From an uncultured Pseudomonadota bacterium (lineage in GTDB: Bacteria; Myxococcota_A; UBA796; SXON01): a stretch of DNA of 64,000 nt. Under the pieces are notes generated by a model. That model made no database searches and was not told the origin of the DNA. It worked only from the letters and a program-made list of their open reading frames with translations. Positions within the stretch are counted from its first letter, which is position 1. Every line of letters starts with the position of its first letter. Made by a program: the position numbers and the translations under genes. Shown here one piece after another: positions 8,434-16,637 of this stretch. Where the stretch lies: positions 62,001 to 126,000 of the forward strand of contig CAIQVJ010000007.1 in the NCBI GenBank assembly GCA_903875225.1. The letters are read 5' to 3'.

Positions 8434-9282
8434 ATGCGTTCATCCTCGATAATTTTCACCCTCCTCCTGGCAGCCTGCGGATACGGCGGCAAGACCACCG
8501 ATCCCAGCAGCGGCGACTGGGACGGGGACGGCTACACCGGCGAGCAGGGCGACTGCGCGAACGAGGACGCGAGCTTCAACCCTGGCGCCGCGGACACCGT
8601 GGGCGACGGCATCGATCAGAACTGCGATCTGGCCGACGGCGTCGATGCCGACGGCGACGGGCACGCGAACCTCGAGTCCGGTGGAGACGACTGCGACGAC
8701 ACCACGCGCGACGTGCAGCCCGGCGCGTTCGACGCCTGGTACGACGGTGTGGACGCCGACTGCGCAGGCAACGACGACTTCGACCAGGACTACGACGGGG
8801 TCGAGTCCTCGGACTACGGCGGCGAGGACTGCGACGACCTCGACGCGGACATCCCCCGCCCCGAGACCTGGGACGGAATTGACGACGACTGTGACGGCTG
8901 TATCGACGAGATCGGCGCCGACTTCGCGTACGGTGTCGACGAGCTGGGCGGCTCGATCATGGTGGTCACCCTGCACAACGCAGACCCGCACGCGATGTGG
9001 ATGGGACTCGCGGAGACGAGCCTCGGAGGCGCCGGCTGGTACGGAGAGGACTGCAAGGACGGCGCGAGCGGCATCTGCCACCCGCTCGACTCCGCCGGGG
9101 GCACCTTCTCGGTGGTGGACGACACCACCTCGATCAACATGGCAGCGGAGACCTACTTCGGAGAGCCCCGCCTCTCCGGAAGCGCGGCGATCTTCTGGGA
9201 CACGAACGGCCGATGCACCGTGATGGGGGAGGGCAGCGACTACTACGCGGCCGATGGCTGCTGCATGCAGGAAGGCTGGTAG
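8434..9282 (+). CDS. Small MopE-repeat lipoprotein
   Basis: The start at 8434 gives a lipoprotein signal (MRSSSIIFTLLLAACG, lipobox LAAC) and has GGAG 5 nt upstream; an in-frame ATG at 8365 would add 23 residues and overlap the predicted promoter. The 282-residue product has about three acidic repeats (residues ~28-160) of the form GDDCDD...NPGA...DGIDQNCD. Its C-terminal domain of ~120 residues contains several cysteines (CKDG, CHPL, CTVM, CCMQEGW) probably paired in disulfides. That domain is not recognised. MopE-type repeats are known from a copper-binding surface protein of Methylococcus. Metal binding here is plausible but unproven. Confidence 0.85.
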   Translation: MRSSSIIFTLLLAACGYGGKTTDPSSGDWDGDGYTGEQGDCANEDASFNPGAADTVGDGIDQNCDLADGVDADGDGHANLESGGDDCDDTTRDVQPGAFDAWYDGVDADCAGNDDFDQDYDGVESSDYGGEDCDDLDADIPRPETWDGIDDDCDGCIDEIGADFAYGVDELGGSIMVVTLHNADPHAMWMGLAETSLGGAGWYGEDCKDGASGICHPLDSAGGTFSVVDDTTSINMAAETYFGEPRLSGSAAIFWDTNGRCTVMGEGSDYYAADGCCMQEGW

Positions 9283-9301
9283 CCTCTCTGGCGGCCTCAC
9301 C

Positions 9302-9339
9302 CCCCGGGCCACCTGCTCGCCCGGGGCCGTCGAACGGCC
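9302..9339 (+). terminator. Tandem hairpins downstream of the MopE-like gene
   Basis: CCCCGGGC (9302-9309) pairs with GCCCGGGG (9319-9326) around a 9-nt loop. Overlapping its end, GGCCGT (9325-9330) pairs with ACGGCC (9334-9339). There is no T-tract, so this may terminate weakly or only slow polymerase. It lies 20 bp after the preceding stop codon. Confidence 0.35.
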
Positions 9340-9405
9340 GTGGACCCCCGCGACTGAGACCCGATCCGGACGGATCGCGCCTCCTCTGATCTGTTAAGCC
9401 GCGGA

Positions 9406-9876
9406 ATGCCATTCCAATTCACCGTCAACGGCCGAGTCGCCTCGGTAGACGTTCCCCCGATGACCCGCCTGCTCGACGTGCTGCGGGAAGAACTCCGCCA
9501 CACCGGCCCCAAGGAGGGCTGCGGAGAGGGCGAATGCGGAGCCTGCACCGTCCTGATCGACGGCCTGCCCGTGAACAGCTGCCTCGTGCCCGTCATCCAG
9601 GTGGATGGTGCGACCATCGTGACGGTGGAGGGGCTCGCGGTCGAGGGGCGACTCTCGGCGGTGCAGGAGGCCTTCGTGCAGCACGGGGCGGCCCAGTGCG
9701 GCATCTGCACGCCCGGCTTTCTGGTGACAGCGCATGCGCTGCTGGAGCGGAACCCCCACCCCACCCGCACCGAGGCCCGAGAGGCGCTCGCAGGGAACCT
9801 GTGCCGGTGTACGGGGTACCAGAAGATCATCGACGCCGTCACGGACGCGCTCAGCTCGGGCGGTGACAAATGCTGA
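9406..9876 (+). CDS. [2Fe-2S] subunit of a molybdenum hydroxylase (xanthine dehydrogenase / CoxS family)
   Basis: A 156-residue protein with the two [2Fe-2S] sites of the family. A plant-type ferredoxin site lies in EGCGEGECGACTVLIDG (residues ~38-52, last Cys in NSCLVP). A four-helix domain follows with CGICTPGF (~98) and NLCRCTGYQKI (~131-141). It passes electrons from the molybdopterin centre to FAD. Length is standard. The start ATG at 9406 has no clear ribosome site, but a TTAAGC lies 7 nt upstream, so the mRNA may be leaderless. Its end overlaps the FAD subunit start by 7 nt. The usual third gene, the large molybdopterin subunit, is absent next to it. Confidence 0.93.
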   Translation: MPFQFTVNGRVASVDVPPMTRLLDVLREELRHTGPKEGCGEGECGACTVLIDGLPVNSCLVPVIQVDGATIVTVEGLAVEGRLSAVQEAFVQHGAAQCGICTPGFLVTAHALLERNPHPTRTEAREALAGNLCRCTGYQKIIDAVTDALSSGGDKC

Positions 9877-10697
9877 GCTGCACAGCCCCCGTCCACCAAC
9901 CTCGCACCCTCGACGAGGCCGTCGCGCAGCGGGCGATGCACCCGTTCGCCACGGTGCTGGCCGGCGGCACGGACGTGATGGTCTACCTGGAGGGGGGAAC
10001 CCTGAACCCGCCGGCGTTCATCGACCTGTGGAAGGTGAACGAGCTGCGCGGCATCACCGAGACCGCGGGCACCACGCGGATCGGCGCCCTGTCCACCTGG
10101 ACGGACGTCGCGAACCACGCCCTGCTGCCAGGGGCGCTGAAGGACTGCGCCCGGACGATCGGCGCCGCCCAGATCCAGAACCGGGGGACCGTAGGCGGCA
10201 ACATCGTGAATGCCTCGCCAGCGGGGGATTCGCTGCCGATGTGGCTCGTGCTCGACGCCTTGTTCGAGGTCCGCTCGTGGCGTGGCACACGCATGGTCTC
10301 GGCCGCCAGCTTCTGGCAGGGCTACAAGCGCACCGCTCTGCAGGCAGACGAGCTGCTGATCGCCGTACACCTGCCGCCGACCTCGGGGGATGTGCGCTAC
10401 CGGAAGGTCGGGACCCGCCTGGCCCAGGCGATCTCCAAGGTCGTGCTCGCGCTCCGGGTGACGACCGAGCACGGCCGGGTTGGGGACGCCCGGGTCGCGT
10501 TCGGCTCCGTGGGCCCCGTCCCCGCGCGAGCGCCCGAGGTGGAGGCCCTCCTGACGGGCAGACCGCTCACCGAGTCCAACATCGATGAGGCCATCGGCGC
10601 GCTGGCAATCACCCCGATCGACGACGTGCGCTCCACCGCCGAATACCGGAACGACGTCGCCCGGCGGATCCTGCGCGCCGAGCTGCTCGCGCTCTGA
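9870..10697 (+). CDS. FAD-binding subunit of a molybdenum hydroxylase (CoxM/XdhB family)
   Basis: A 275-residue protein of the vanillyl-alcohol-oxidase-fold FAD subunit family. The FAD pyrophosphate loops are visible as LAGGTDVMVYLEGG (residues ~29-42) and IQNRGTVGGNIVNASPAGD (~104-122). C-terminal IDDVRSTAEYRNDVARRIL is the family's conserved tail. It takes electrons from the [2Fe-2S] subunit and hands them to NAD+ or another acceptor. The gene overlaps the FeS gene by 7 nt and is followed after 2 bp by a DNA methyltransferase instead of the large subunit. Likely substrates of the complete enzyme would be purines or other N-heterocycles. Confidence 0.93.
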   Translation: MLSCTAPVHQPRTLDEAVAQRAMHPFATVLAGGTDVMVYLEGGTLNPPAFIDLWKVNELRGITETAGTTRIGALSTWTDVANHALLPGALKDCARTIGAAQIQNRGTVGGNIVNASPAGDSLPMWLVLDALFEVRSWRGTRMVSAASFWQGYKRTALQADELLIAVHLPPTSGDVRYRKVGTRLAQAISKVVLALRVTTEHGRVGDARVAFGSVGPVPARAPEVEALLTGRPLTESNIDEAIGALAITPIDDVRSTAEYRNDVARRILRAELLAL

Positions 10698-10699
10698 TC

Positions 10700-11569
10700 A
10701 TGAGCTTCTCCGAACCCGTGGTCGGCGAGGAGCCGGAGCCCACTGCCGTGCACCGTCCCGCATGGCCGGTCAACCGGGTGCTCACCGGGGATTGCCTCGA
10801 ATTGCTGGCACAGGTGCCCGACGCGAGCGTGCACCTTGTGTTGTGTGATCTACCGTATGGCACGACCAACAACACGTGGGACAGCGTGATCCCGCTGGAC
10901 GCCCTCTGGGGCCACTACAAGCGTGTGCTGGTGCCCGACGGCATGGTGGTGCTCACCGGACAGGGCCCGTTCAGCGCCCGGTTGATGTTGTCCAACGAGG
11001 CCTGGTTCAAATACAAGCTGTGTTGGATAAAGTCGAAGGCCACCAACTTCCTGAACGCCAAGCGGCAGCCGCTGCGACGGCACGAGGACGTCTGCGTGTT
11101 CTCGCGCGGAGCCGGCCGCTACGTTGCCCAGATGCAACCGGGGAGCGCCTACGACAAGGGGGTGCGCAAGCACCAACAGACGGGAAGCTACAATGACATG
11201 GCGCCCGCACGAGTCAAGACAGACGGCGGGCGGTATCCCACAGACGTGGTGTACTTCAAGACCGCCGAGAGCGAAGGCCCTGTCTGGCATCCCACGCAGA
11301 AGCCGGTGGGCCTCGGCAGGTACCTCGTGCGCACGTTCAGTCGACCGGGCGAGGTTGTATTGGACAATGCATGCGGCTCGGGCAGCTTCCTCGTGGCGGC
11401 GCTGCTCGAGGGTCGGAACTACCTGGGGATGGAACTGAACGTCGACACCCGCCAGTTCAAGGCCGAACCCGTGGATCTCGTCGCAGTGGCCAACGAGAGG
11501 CTCGCGGCAGCATGGTCAGGGTTGGCGGAGCGTCAGCGCGCGTGGCTCACCGAAGGTGGACCACGGTGA
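10700..11569 (+). CDS. Orphan site-specific DNA methyltransferase (beta-class, phage-like)
   Basis: The 289-residue protein has catalytic motif IV as DLPYG (residues ~50-54) before the AdoMet-binding motif DNACGSGSF (~222-230), the order of beta-class N6-adenine/N4-cytosine methyltransferases. WHPTQKPVGLGRYLVRTFS is the conserved stretch just before motif I. The region between (~90-190) is Lys/Arg-rich and presumably reads the target site. No restriction endonuclease gene is adjacent. Such solitary enzymes with a DLPYG motif are frequent in phages. Local base composition (e.g. 11020-11060) is more AT-rich than its neighbours, which suggests acquisition. It starts 2 bp after the FAD-subunit stop and its 3' end overlaps convergent mutS2 by 23 bp. 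Confidence 0.88.
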   Translation: MSFSEPVVGEEPEPTAVHRPAWPVNRVLTGDCLELLAQVPDASVHLVLCDLPYGTTNNTWDSVIPLDALWGHYKRVLVPDGMVVLTGQGPFSARLMLSNEAWFKYKLCWIKSKATNFLNAKRQPLRRHEDVCVFSRGAGRYVAQMQPGSAYDKGVRKHQQTGSYNDMAPARVKTDGGRYPTDVVYFKTAESEGPVWHPTQKPVGLGRYLVRTFSRPGEVVLDNACGSGSFLVAALLEGRNYLGMELNVDTRQFKAEPVDLVAVANERLAAAWSGLAERQRAWLTEGGPR

Positions 11570-13958
11570 GGGCATCGCCCCCTTCTTCGGCGTTTGCCGG
11601 TCGGAAGTTGCGCACGTAGTGGGAGGTCGGCAACCAGTGCCGTAGGCCCTGCTTGAGCGCTCCGGTCCCATGGCCGTGCAGCAGGAACACGACGCCGGTC
11701 CGGTTGGTATGCGTATCAAAGAAGGCTTCGATCGCTGGGAAGGCATCCTCGACCCGATAGCCGCGGAGGTCGAGCGTGTTCGGACCCACGGCCACGTGCA
11801 CGCCCGCGAGGCCATCCGCGGCGCCGCCGCCCCGGTCCCGCGCGCCATGGCTCGTCGCCGCCGCCTTCCTGGCCTCCACCCGTTTTTCCTGCCCGACCAG
11901 CGCCGAAAGGTCCGCCGCCGCGACCCAGCTGACCATCCCCTTCAGCGACACTCTTGCCTTCTCCCCGCCCGAAGGCACCTCCACCACGTCCACAACCCCC
12001 AGCCGCTTGTGGCGAGCCCGCTGCCCCGCCACGAGCGCCGGGAGCACTGCGGGGGGCGCAGCCTCCTCCACTCGATCCTCCGCCCGTGCCAGCCCCAGCC
12101 CGGCCTCGCGGGTCTGGCGCAGCGCCTCGTTTGCGGAGCGCATCTCGGGGTTCGCCTGCAGCGCGGCGACCAGGGAGCGCACCTCCTCCTCCTTCACCCT
12201 CAGGCGCGCCCTCGCCTTGTCCACCTCCTCGGCCACCGCCCTATCGATCCGGCGGGCAAGCGCCTCTTCGCGCGCGGACAGCGCCAGCATGCGCTCCTGC
12301 ATCTCCGCGCGCTCCGCAAGCAGCCGCTCGGTCACCTGGCGCGCCTTCCCGCGCTCTTCGTCCAGCGCCTCCAACTGCCTCGCGAGCGCCCGCGCCGCCT
12401 CGTCCATCACCTCGGAGGCACGGTCCAGCACGGCCTCGGACATGCCGACCCTTCGCGCGATCGAGAGCGCATGCGATGCGCCCGGGGAGCCCGTCTCCAG
12501 GCGGAACGTGGGCTTGCCGTCGACGAACTGCGCTGCGGCGACGGCAAACCGCCTGTCCTCGCCGGCAAGCGCCTTCATCTCCGGAAAGTGCGTCGTGACC
12601 GCCACGCGGGCGCCAGAGTCGACGAGCCGCTCGACGACGGCCCGGGCGAGCGCTGCCCCCTGGGAGGGGTCCGTACCGGCCGTGATCTCGTCGATCAGCA
12701 CGAGCGCGCCCGGCCGGGCGACCGCGATCGCGTGCGTGAGCGACTGGACGTGCGCGGAGAAGGTCGAGAGCCCCTCTGCAACCGACTGGCCATCGCCGAT
12801 ATCGGCGAAGATCGGGTCGAAGAGGTCGACGCGGGCGCCCGGCGAGGCGGGCACCGGCACGCCAGCCCGAACGAGCAGCGCGAACAGGCCGAGCGTCTTG
12901 AGCGCGACCGTCTTGCCGCCCGCGTTCGGCCCGGTGAGCACGAGGCCGGGCACCCGGTCGGTGAGCGAGAGGTCGTTGGCGATCACCCGCCTGGGGACGG
13001 CGCTCTCGACGGTCGCCAGCGCGGCGAGCGCGAGCAGCGGGTGGCGGGCTTCCTGGACGACGAGCACGCCCTCGGTCTGAACGTTGGGCACGGTGCCCCC
13101 GAGACGCGCGCCGAACGTCACCCGCGCGCACACGAGGTCCAGGCGCGTGGCCGCCTCGAGGCTGCGCTGGATCGGCACCTTGCCGCGCCCCACGCGGTGG
13201 GAGAGCTCGCCGAGGATCCGTCGCTCCTCGCGGTAGAGCGAGGACTCGGCCTCCGTGAGATCGTTGTGCAGCTCCACCACGGCAGCAGGCTCCACGTACA
13301 CGGTCTCGCCGGACTGCGAGGTGCCGTGCACGATGCCGAGCCCCTTCCGGAAGCTCGCCTTCACCGGCAGCACGAAGCGCCCGTTGCGCTCGGTGACGTA
13401 GCGCTCCTGCAGCATCGAGCCGAGCCCCTCGTCCCGCAGGAGCTCGTCCAGCGTGCCCTGCAGCCGCGTCCGCAGGCTCTCCTTGCGGCGCCGCAGCTCA
13501 TCCAGCACGGGGTACTCGGTGCCCGAGAGCTGCCCGAGCGCATCGAAGCTGCGGCGCAGCGTGTCGGTGAGGTCCGGGTCCACCTCGATGGGGTGGGCGA
13601 TCATGAACACGCTCGGCGCCTCTTCGGCCACGGATGCCGCCCAGCCCCGCACCTGGTTCAGCCCGTCGAGCCCGCTGCCGATGCTCCGAAGGTCCTCGCA
13701 CTCGAGCGTCAGGCCCCGGCCCGCCCGCTCCACCGCACCGCCGATGTCGTTCACGGCACCCACCGGGCACCGCAATCCCCCCCGCTCGAGCGCCCCCAAC
13801 TCCCGGACGGACTGGTACACCGCGCGCACGGCAGAGGCGTCGTCGAGCAGCGGGAGCGTCGGGACCGCACGGGCCCCAGCGAGCGTACGGCAGCCCGCGC
13901 CGAGGTGCACGAGGACCTCCGGCCACCCGAGCACGCCCAGCGAGCGGTCCGCGAGCAT
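11547..13958 (-). CDS. mutS2: Endonuclease MutS2
   Basis: With the start at 13958 the protein has 803 residues, typical for MutS2. This start has AGGAG 10 nt upstream; an ATG at 14024 in frame would add 22 residues without a ribosome site. It shows the MutS-type ATPase core: Walker A GPNAGGKT (~340), LVLIDEITAGTDPSQGAALA (Walker B and signature) and TTHFPEMKALA. A long coiled coil follows (~500-620). The C-terminal Smr nuclease domain has LDLRGY (~723) and HGHGTGALK. MutS2 lacks the mismatch-recognition domain; known roles include suppression of recombination and rescue of collided ribosomes. Confidence 0.95.
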   Translation of the reverse strand: MLADRSLGVLGWPEVLVHLGAGCRTLAGARAVPTLPLLDDASAVRAVYQSVRELGALERGGLRCPVGAVNDIGGAVERAGRGLTLECEDLRSIGSGLDGLNQVRGWAASVAEEAPSVFMIAHPIEVDPDLTDTLRRSFDALGQLSGTEYPVLDELRRRKESLRTRLQGTLDELLRDEGLGSMLQERYVTERNGRFVLPVKASFRKGLGIVHGTSQSGETVYVEPAAVVELHNDLTEAESSLYREERRILGELSHRVGRGKVPIQRSLEAATRLDLVCARVTFGARLGGTVPNVQTEGVLVVQEARHPLLALAALATVESAVPRRVIANDLSLTDRVPGLVLTGPNAGGKTVALKTLGLFALLVRAGVPVPASPGARVDLFDPIFADIGDGQSVAEGLSTFSAHVQSLTHAIAVARPGALVLIDEITAGTDPSQGAALARAVVERLVDSGARVAVTTHFPEMKALAGEDRRFAVAAAQFVDGKPTFRLETGSPGASHALSIARRVGMSEAVLDRASEVMDEAARALARQLEALDEERGKARQVTERLLAERAEMQERMLALSAREEALARRIDRAVAEEVDKARARLRVKEEEVRSLVAALQANPEMRSANEALRQTREAGLGLARAEDRVEEAAPPAVLPALVAGQRARHKRLGVVDVVEVPSGGEKARVSLKGMVSWVAAADLSALVGQEKRVEARKAAATSHGARDRGGGAADGLAGVHVAVGPNTLDLRGYRVEDAFPAIEAFFDTHTNRTGVVFLLHGHGTGALKQGLRHWLPTSHYVRNFRPANAEEGGDALTVVHLR

Positions 13959-14110
13959 CAGGCCGCCGCTCCTTGCACCGGTACGGTCAGCCGACGCCCC
14001 GAATGCGCCCGTCCGCACCTGCACCGACCCGGCGGGCAGCGAACGTCGCGGCCAGCACGAACCTACGGTCCGATGGCCCGGGGGGCAGACGACGAGCGCT
14101 CATGCGGACC

Positions 14111-14135
14111 TCCGGGCGCTCCTAACGCGCCCGGA
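14111..14135 (-). terminator. Strong hairpin after the multihaem cytochrome gene
   Basis: TCCGGGCGC (14111-14119) and GCGCCCGGA (14127-14135) form a perfect 9-bp stem with a 7-nt loop, 15 bp past the cytochrome stop codon. No T-run follows. It may act as a terminator or an mRNA 3'-stabilising structure. Confidence 0.4.
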
Positions 14136-14149
14136 ACCGCAGGGCACCG

Positions 14150-15325
14150 CTACCAGCGCTCGTTGTGATGGTTCTGGTCGTGGCAGCTTCCGTTGCACGT
14201 GCCCGAGCTCCAGGTCATGCCGGAGGGCAAGGCGACGTCGATGTTCCCGTCCACGTGCTTGTCCGGGTTCGAGATCGTGGTGTTGCTGCCGGCGACCGTG
14301 GAGTGGCACTCGTTGCAGGTCACCCGCTCCTCGAAGTGGTCGCCGTGCCTGCCGGAGAGCCCGTGCGAGTTGCTGGCGTCGCCGTGGCACATGTGGCAGG
14401 ACTCGCTGGCCCCGCTCGACACCGAGCCGGTGCTCCCCCGCTGGCCGCTGCCGTGGCAGTACACGGTGCAGCTGGACCCATACGTGCCGCCGGAGGAGAG
14501 GCCACCGCTGAAGGTCACCTCGGCCACGCCGGCCGTGGCGTCACCGACGAACAGGTGGCCCGAGCTCAACACGTCGGTGGGCTTGACGTGGCACTGCACG
14601 CAGTCCCACTCGGGGTGGATGGTGCGGTCCAGGTGGTTGGTGTGCTCGGGGAACGAGAGCGAGGTGGTCAGGTTGTCGATGTCCACTGGCGGGGCGCCTG
14701 TCGTGTTGTCCGTGCCCCCGTGGCAGAAAACACAGTCCGTGCGCCAGTTGGTTTCGTGACAGCTGTCGCAGCTCACGCCCGCGCTCCCACCGGTGAGGTC
14801 CGAGCCGTGGCAGTCGATGCACACCAGCGCCTGGTACTTCGCGTCCATCCCGTGCAAACCCGCGTCCGCGTATCCGGAGACGTGGAATGTGTTCGCGCCC
14901 GTGTCCGGCGCGCTGCAGTCGCTGGTTGCCCCGTTGTCGATCCACGTCCGGATCGTCTCTGCGTCCGCCGCACCGAGCGTGGCGCCGGGAGGCATGGAGT
15001 CGCCCGACGCACCCTGGGTACCGGTGACCTTCTGGTAGAGGAAGGAGCTCGCGGAGTCGCCCGCCACCACCAGGACGGTTCCGTAGGTTGGGCTGGCAAC
15101 GCCGACAAGCGCCGCCTGCGGATCCGTCACGAGGTCGAGATCGCCCTGGAGGTTCGACGGGGAGTGACACGAGACGCACTGGGCATCGAACACGTCGCGC
15201 ACGGCGCAGAACCCGTTCGACGTCGTGTGGGACGTGTCGCCCGAACTGTCCCCCGGGTTCTTCCCGGTATTGCAGGCGACTGTGAGCAGGGGCAGCAGGA
15301 AAAGGAGACGGTAGGGTAGTTGCAT
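14150..15325 (-). CDS. Nine-haem c-type cytochrome lipoprotein (CxxCH / CxxxCH)
   Basis: The ATG at 15325 gives a lipoprotein signal (LLFLLPLLTVAC) with AAGGA 8 nt upstream; longer readings would run into the divergent gene. The 391-residue product has nine haem-binding motifs: CVSCH, CIDCH, CDSCH, CVFCH, CVQCH, CHMCH, CNECH and the two less common CxxxCH forms CTVYCH and CNGSCH. The alternation of CxxxCH and CxxCH is characteristic of Geobacter-type extracellular cytochromes. Residues ~45-125 resemble a separate class I-like module (CVSCHSPSNLQGDLDL ... SMPPGATL ... WIDNGA). Inferred role: outer-membrane or periplasmic electron transfer. It is divergent from a two-haem lipoprotein and shares an inverted-repeat control region with it. 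Confidence 0.9.
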   Translation of the reverse strand: MQLPYRLLFLLPLLTVACNTGKNPGDSSGDTSHTTSNGFCAVRDVFDAQCVSCHSPSNLQGDLDLVTDPQAALVGVASPTYGTVLVVAGDSASSFLYQKVTGTQGASGDSMPPGATLGAADAETIRTWIDNGATSDCSAPDTGANTFHVSGYADAGLHGMDAKYQALVCIDCHGSDLTGGSAGVSCDSCHETNWRTDCVFCHGGTDNTTGAPPVDIDNLTTSLSFPEHTNHLDRTIHPEWDCVQCHVKPTDVLSSGHLFVGDATAGVAEVTFSGGLSSGGTYGSSCTVYCHGSGQRGSTGSVSSGASESCHMCHGDASNSHGLSGRHGDHFEERVTCNECHSTVAGSNTTISNPDKHVDGNIDVALPSGMTWSSGTCNGSCHDQNHHNERW

Positions 15326-15426
15326 GGTTGGGTCCTTGTAGCCGCGCCTACAGTCGACCCGCAGGTGGCGACGCCGATCTGTGTACACGGAGCAGGTACG
15401 CCGAGCATGGCCCCGCGCATATTCTA

Positions 15427-15451
15427 ACCCTATCCTCATGTTCGATAGGGT
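15427..15451. promoter_or_regulatory. Perfect inverted repeat between divergent cytochrome genes
   Basis: ACCCTATC (15427-15434) and GATAGGGT (15444-15451) are perfect complements separated by 9 nt, giving a dyad with a centre-to-centre distance of about 17 bp. It lies between the two divergent starts (15325 and 15485). Its relative AT content in GC-rich DNA makes chance less likely. GATAGG occurs again just before the third haem gene (15987-15992). It could be an operator for a dimeric redox regulator, and the half-sites could also serve as -10 elements. Confidence 0.5.
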
Positions 15452-15484
15452 ACGTGCGGAACACACCCTCCCCGAGGTCAACCG

Positions 15485-15961
15485 ATGCTCTCCCTTCTGC
15501 TCCTGCTCGCCTGCGCCCCGAAGTCCACCGGGGACGACACCAGCACCACCTGCAACGAGACCAACGAGTCCTGCACCTCCGGCACCTGCGACGGCGAAGG
15601 GGGGGAGATGCTCCCCGGCGCGAACTGCCTCGCGTGCCACGGCGCTGCCGGGGCCGGAAAGGAGGAGGGGGAGGACGGCGGAACCTTCACCGCGGCCGGT
15701 ACCGCCTTCGCCGACCTCGACGGCACCGCGCCGCTCGTCGACGCCACGGTCCGCATCACCGACGCCGGAGGCGCGGTCGTCACGTTGACCACGAACTCGG
15801 TCGGGAACTTCTACACGAGCCAACCGCTCACGTTCCCCATCGACGCCGAGGTCGAGGTGAACGGCACCGTCCAGGCCATGGGCTCCAGCGTGAGCGACGG
15901 CGGGTGCAACTCCTGTCACGCCTGTGCCGGGTCCGCCGGCGGCAAGCTCACCGGGCCGTGA
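15485..15961 (+). CDS. Two-haem lipoprotein
   Basis: A 158-residue lipoprotein (MLSLLLLLACAP, lipobox LLAC). It has two haem c sites, NCLACH at ~50 and CNSCH at ~146, at either end of a ~90-residue beta-rich middle (TAFADLDGTAPLVDATVRIT ... VTLTTNSVGNFYTSQPL). The middle looks like a carboxypeptidase-regulatory/transthyretin-like fold found in secreted proteins. Cys-rich CNETNESCTSGTCDG precedes the first haem. Function is inferred as surface electron transfer. It is the first gene of a short plus-strand run with the cytochrome c'-like lipoprotein 38 bp downstream. Confidence 0.8.
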   Translation: MLSLLLLLACAPKSTGDDTSTTCNETNESCTSGTCDGEGGEMLPGANCLACHGAAGAGKEEGEDGGTFTAAGTAFADLDGTAPLVDATVRITDAGGAVVTLTTNSVGNFYTSQPLTFPIDAEVEVNGTVQAMGSSVSDGGCNSCHACAGSAGGKLTGP

Positions 15962-15999
15962 TCCGGCCCGCCCGCTGAAGGAACCCGATAGGTCGGGGG

Positions 16000-16578
16000 A
16001 TGCGCTCGTTCCGCCTGCTCGTCGCCCTCCTGCTCGGAGGCTGCTCCCAGGCTGCTCCCGTGCCGGCGCCCCCTGTTGCTCCGGGGCCCGCTGCGGCCTC
16101 CCCTGCGGTCTCCACGAGCGCGTCCGACCCCCGGGACCAGGCCGAGGCGATGGACACGCGTACGCCGGTCCCCCTCACCCCGATGATGGCCACGCACCAG
16201 AAGGAGCAGATGCGCGACCACCTCGTGGCGGTCGACGAGATCGTGACCGCCCTGGCCACGGATGACTGGCCCACGATGCAGAGCGCCGCAGCCCGGCTCG
16301 GCTCCTCGCCCGAGAACACGATGATGTGCGAGCACATGGGGGCTGCCACCCCCGGCTTCACAGGCCGCGGACTCGAGTTCCACCACACCGCCGACGCCCT
16401 GTCGACCGCTGCGCAGGCCCAGGACCACGCGGGCGTCGTCAAGGCCCTCGCCGCCACACTGTCCGCCTGCACGAAGTGCCACGCGGACTTCCGGCAGGAC
16501 ATCGTCACCGGCCCGGAGTTCGCGGTCGCGACGGGCACTCCGCCGCCAACCCACCCGGCGGCGCCAGCCACGCCATGA
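16000..16578 (+). CDS. Cytochrome c'-like lipoprotein
   Basis: A 192-residue lipoprotein (MRSFRLLVALLLGGC, lipobox LGGC) with a Pro/Ala-rich linker and then a helical domain. It ends in a single haem motif CTKCHADFR (~164). One C-terminal CxxCH at the end of a predicted four-helix bundle is the arrangement of cytochrome c'. A methionine-rich stretch (MMATHQKEQMRDH) precedes. It follows the two-haem lipoprotein by 38 bp, and a small hairpin CCCGA-TAGG-TCGGG (15984-15997) sits right in front of the start codon. Likely periplasmic or outer-membrane electron carrier or gas binder. Confidence 0.78.
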   Translation: MRSFRLLVALLLGGCSQAAPVPAPPVAPGPAAASPAVSTSASDPRDQAEAMDTRTPVPLTPMMATHQKEQMRDHLVAVDEIVTALATDDWPTMQSAAARLGSSPENTMMCEHMGAATPGFTGRGLEFHHTADALSTAAQAQDHAGVVKALAATLSACTKCHADFRQDIVTGPEFAVATGTPPPTHPAAPATP

Positions 16579-16637
16579 ACCTGCGCGCCGCCTGTAGCGG
16601 ACTGGCCGGGCGCCACCGAGCCGGGTAGGCCCCGACC

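Noticed and set aside
10700..11569. Restriction-modification system
   Set aside because: Neighbouring genes are a FAD subunit and mutS2; no endonuclease or specificity gene lies within several kb.
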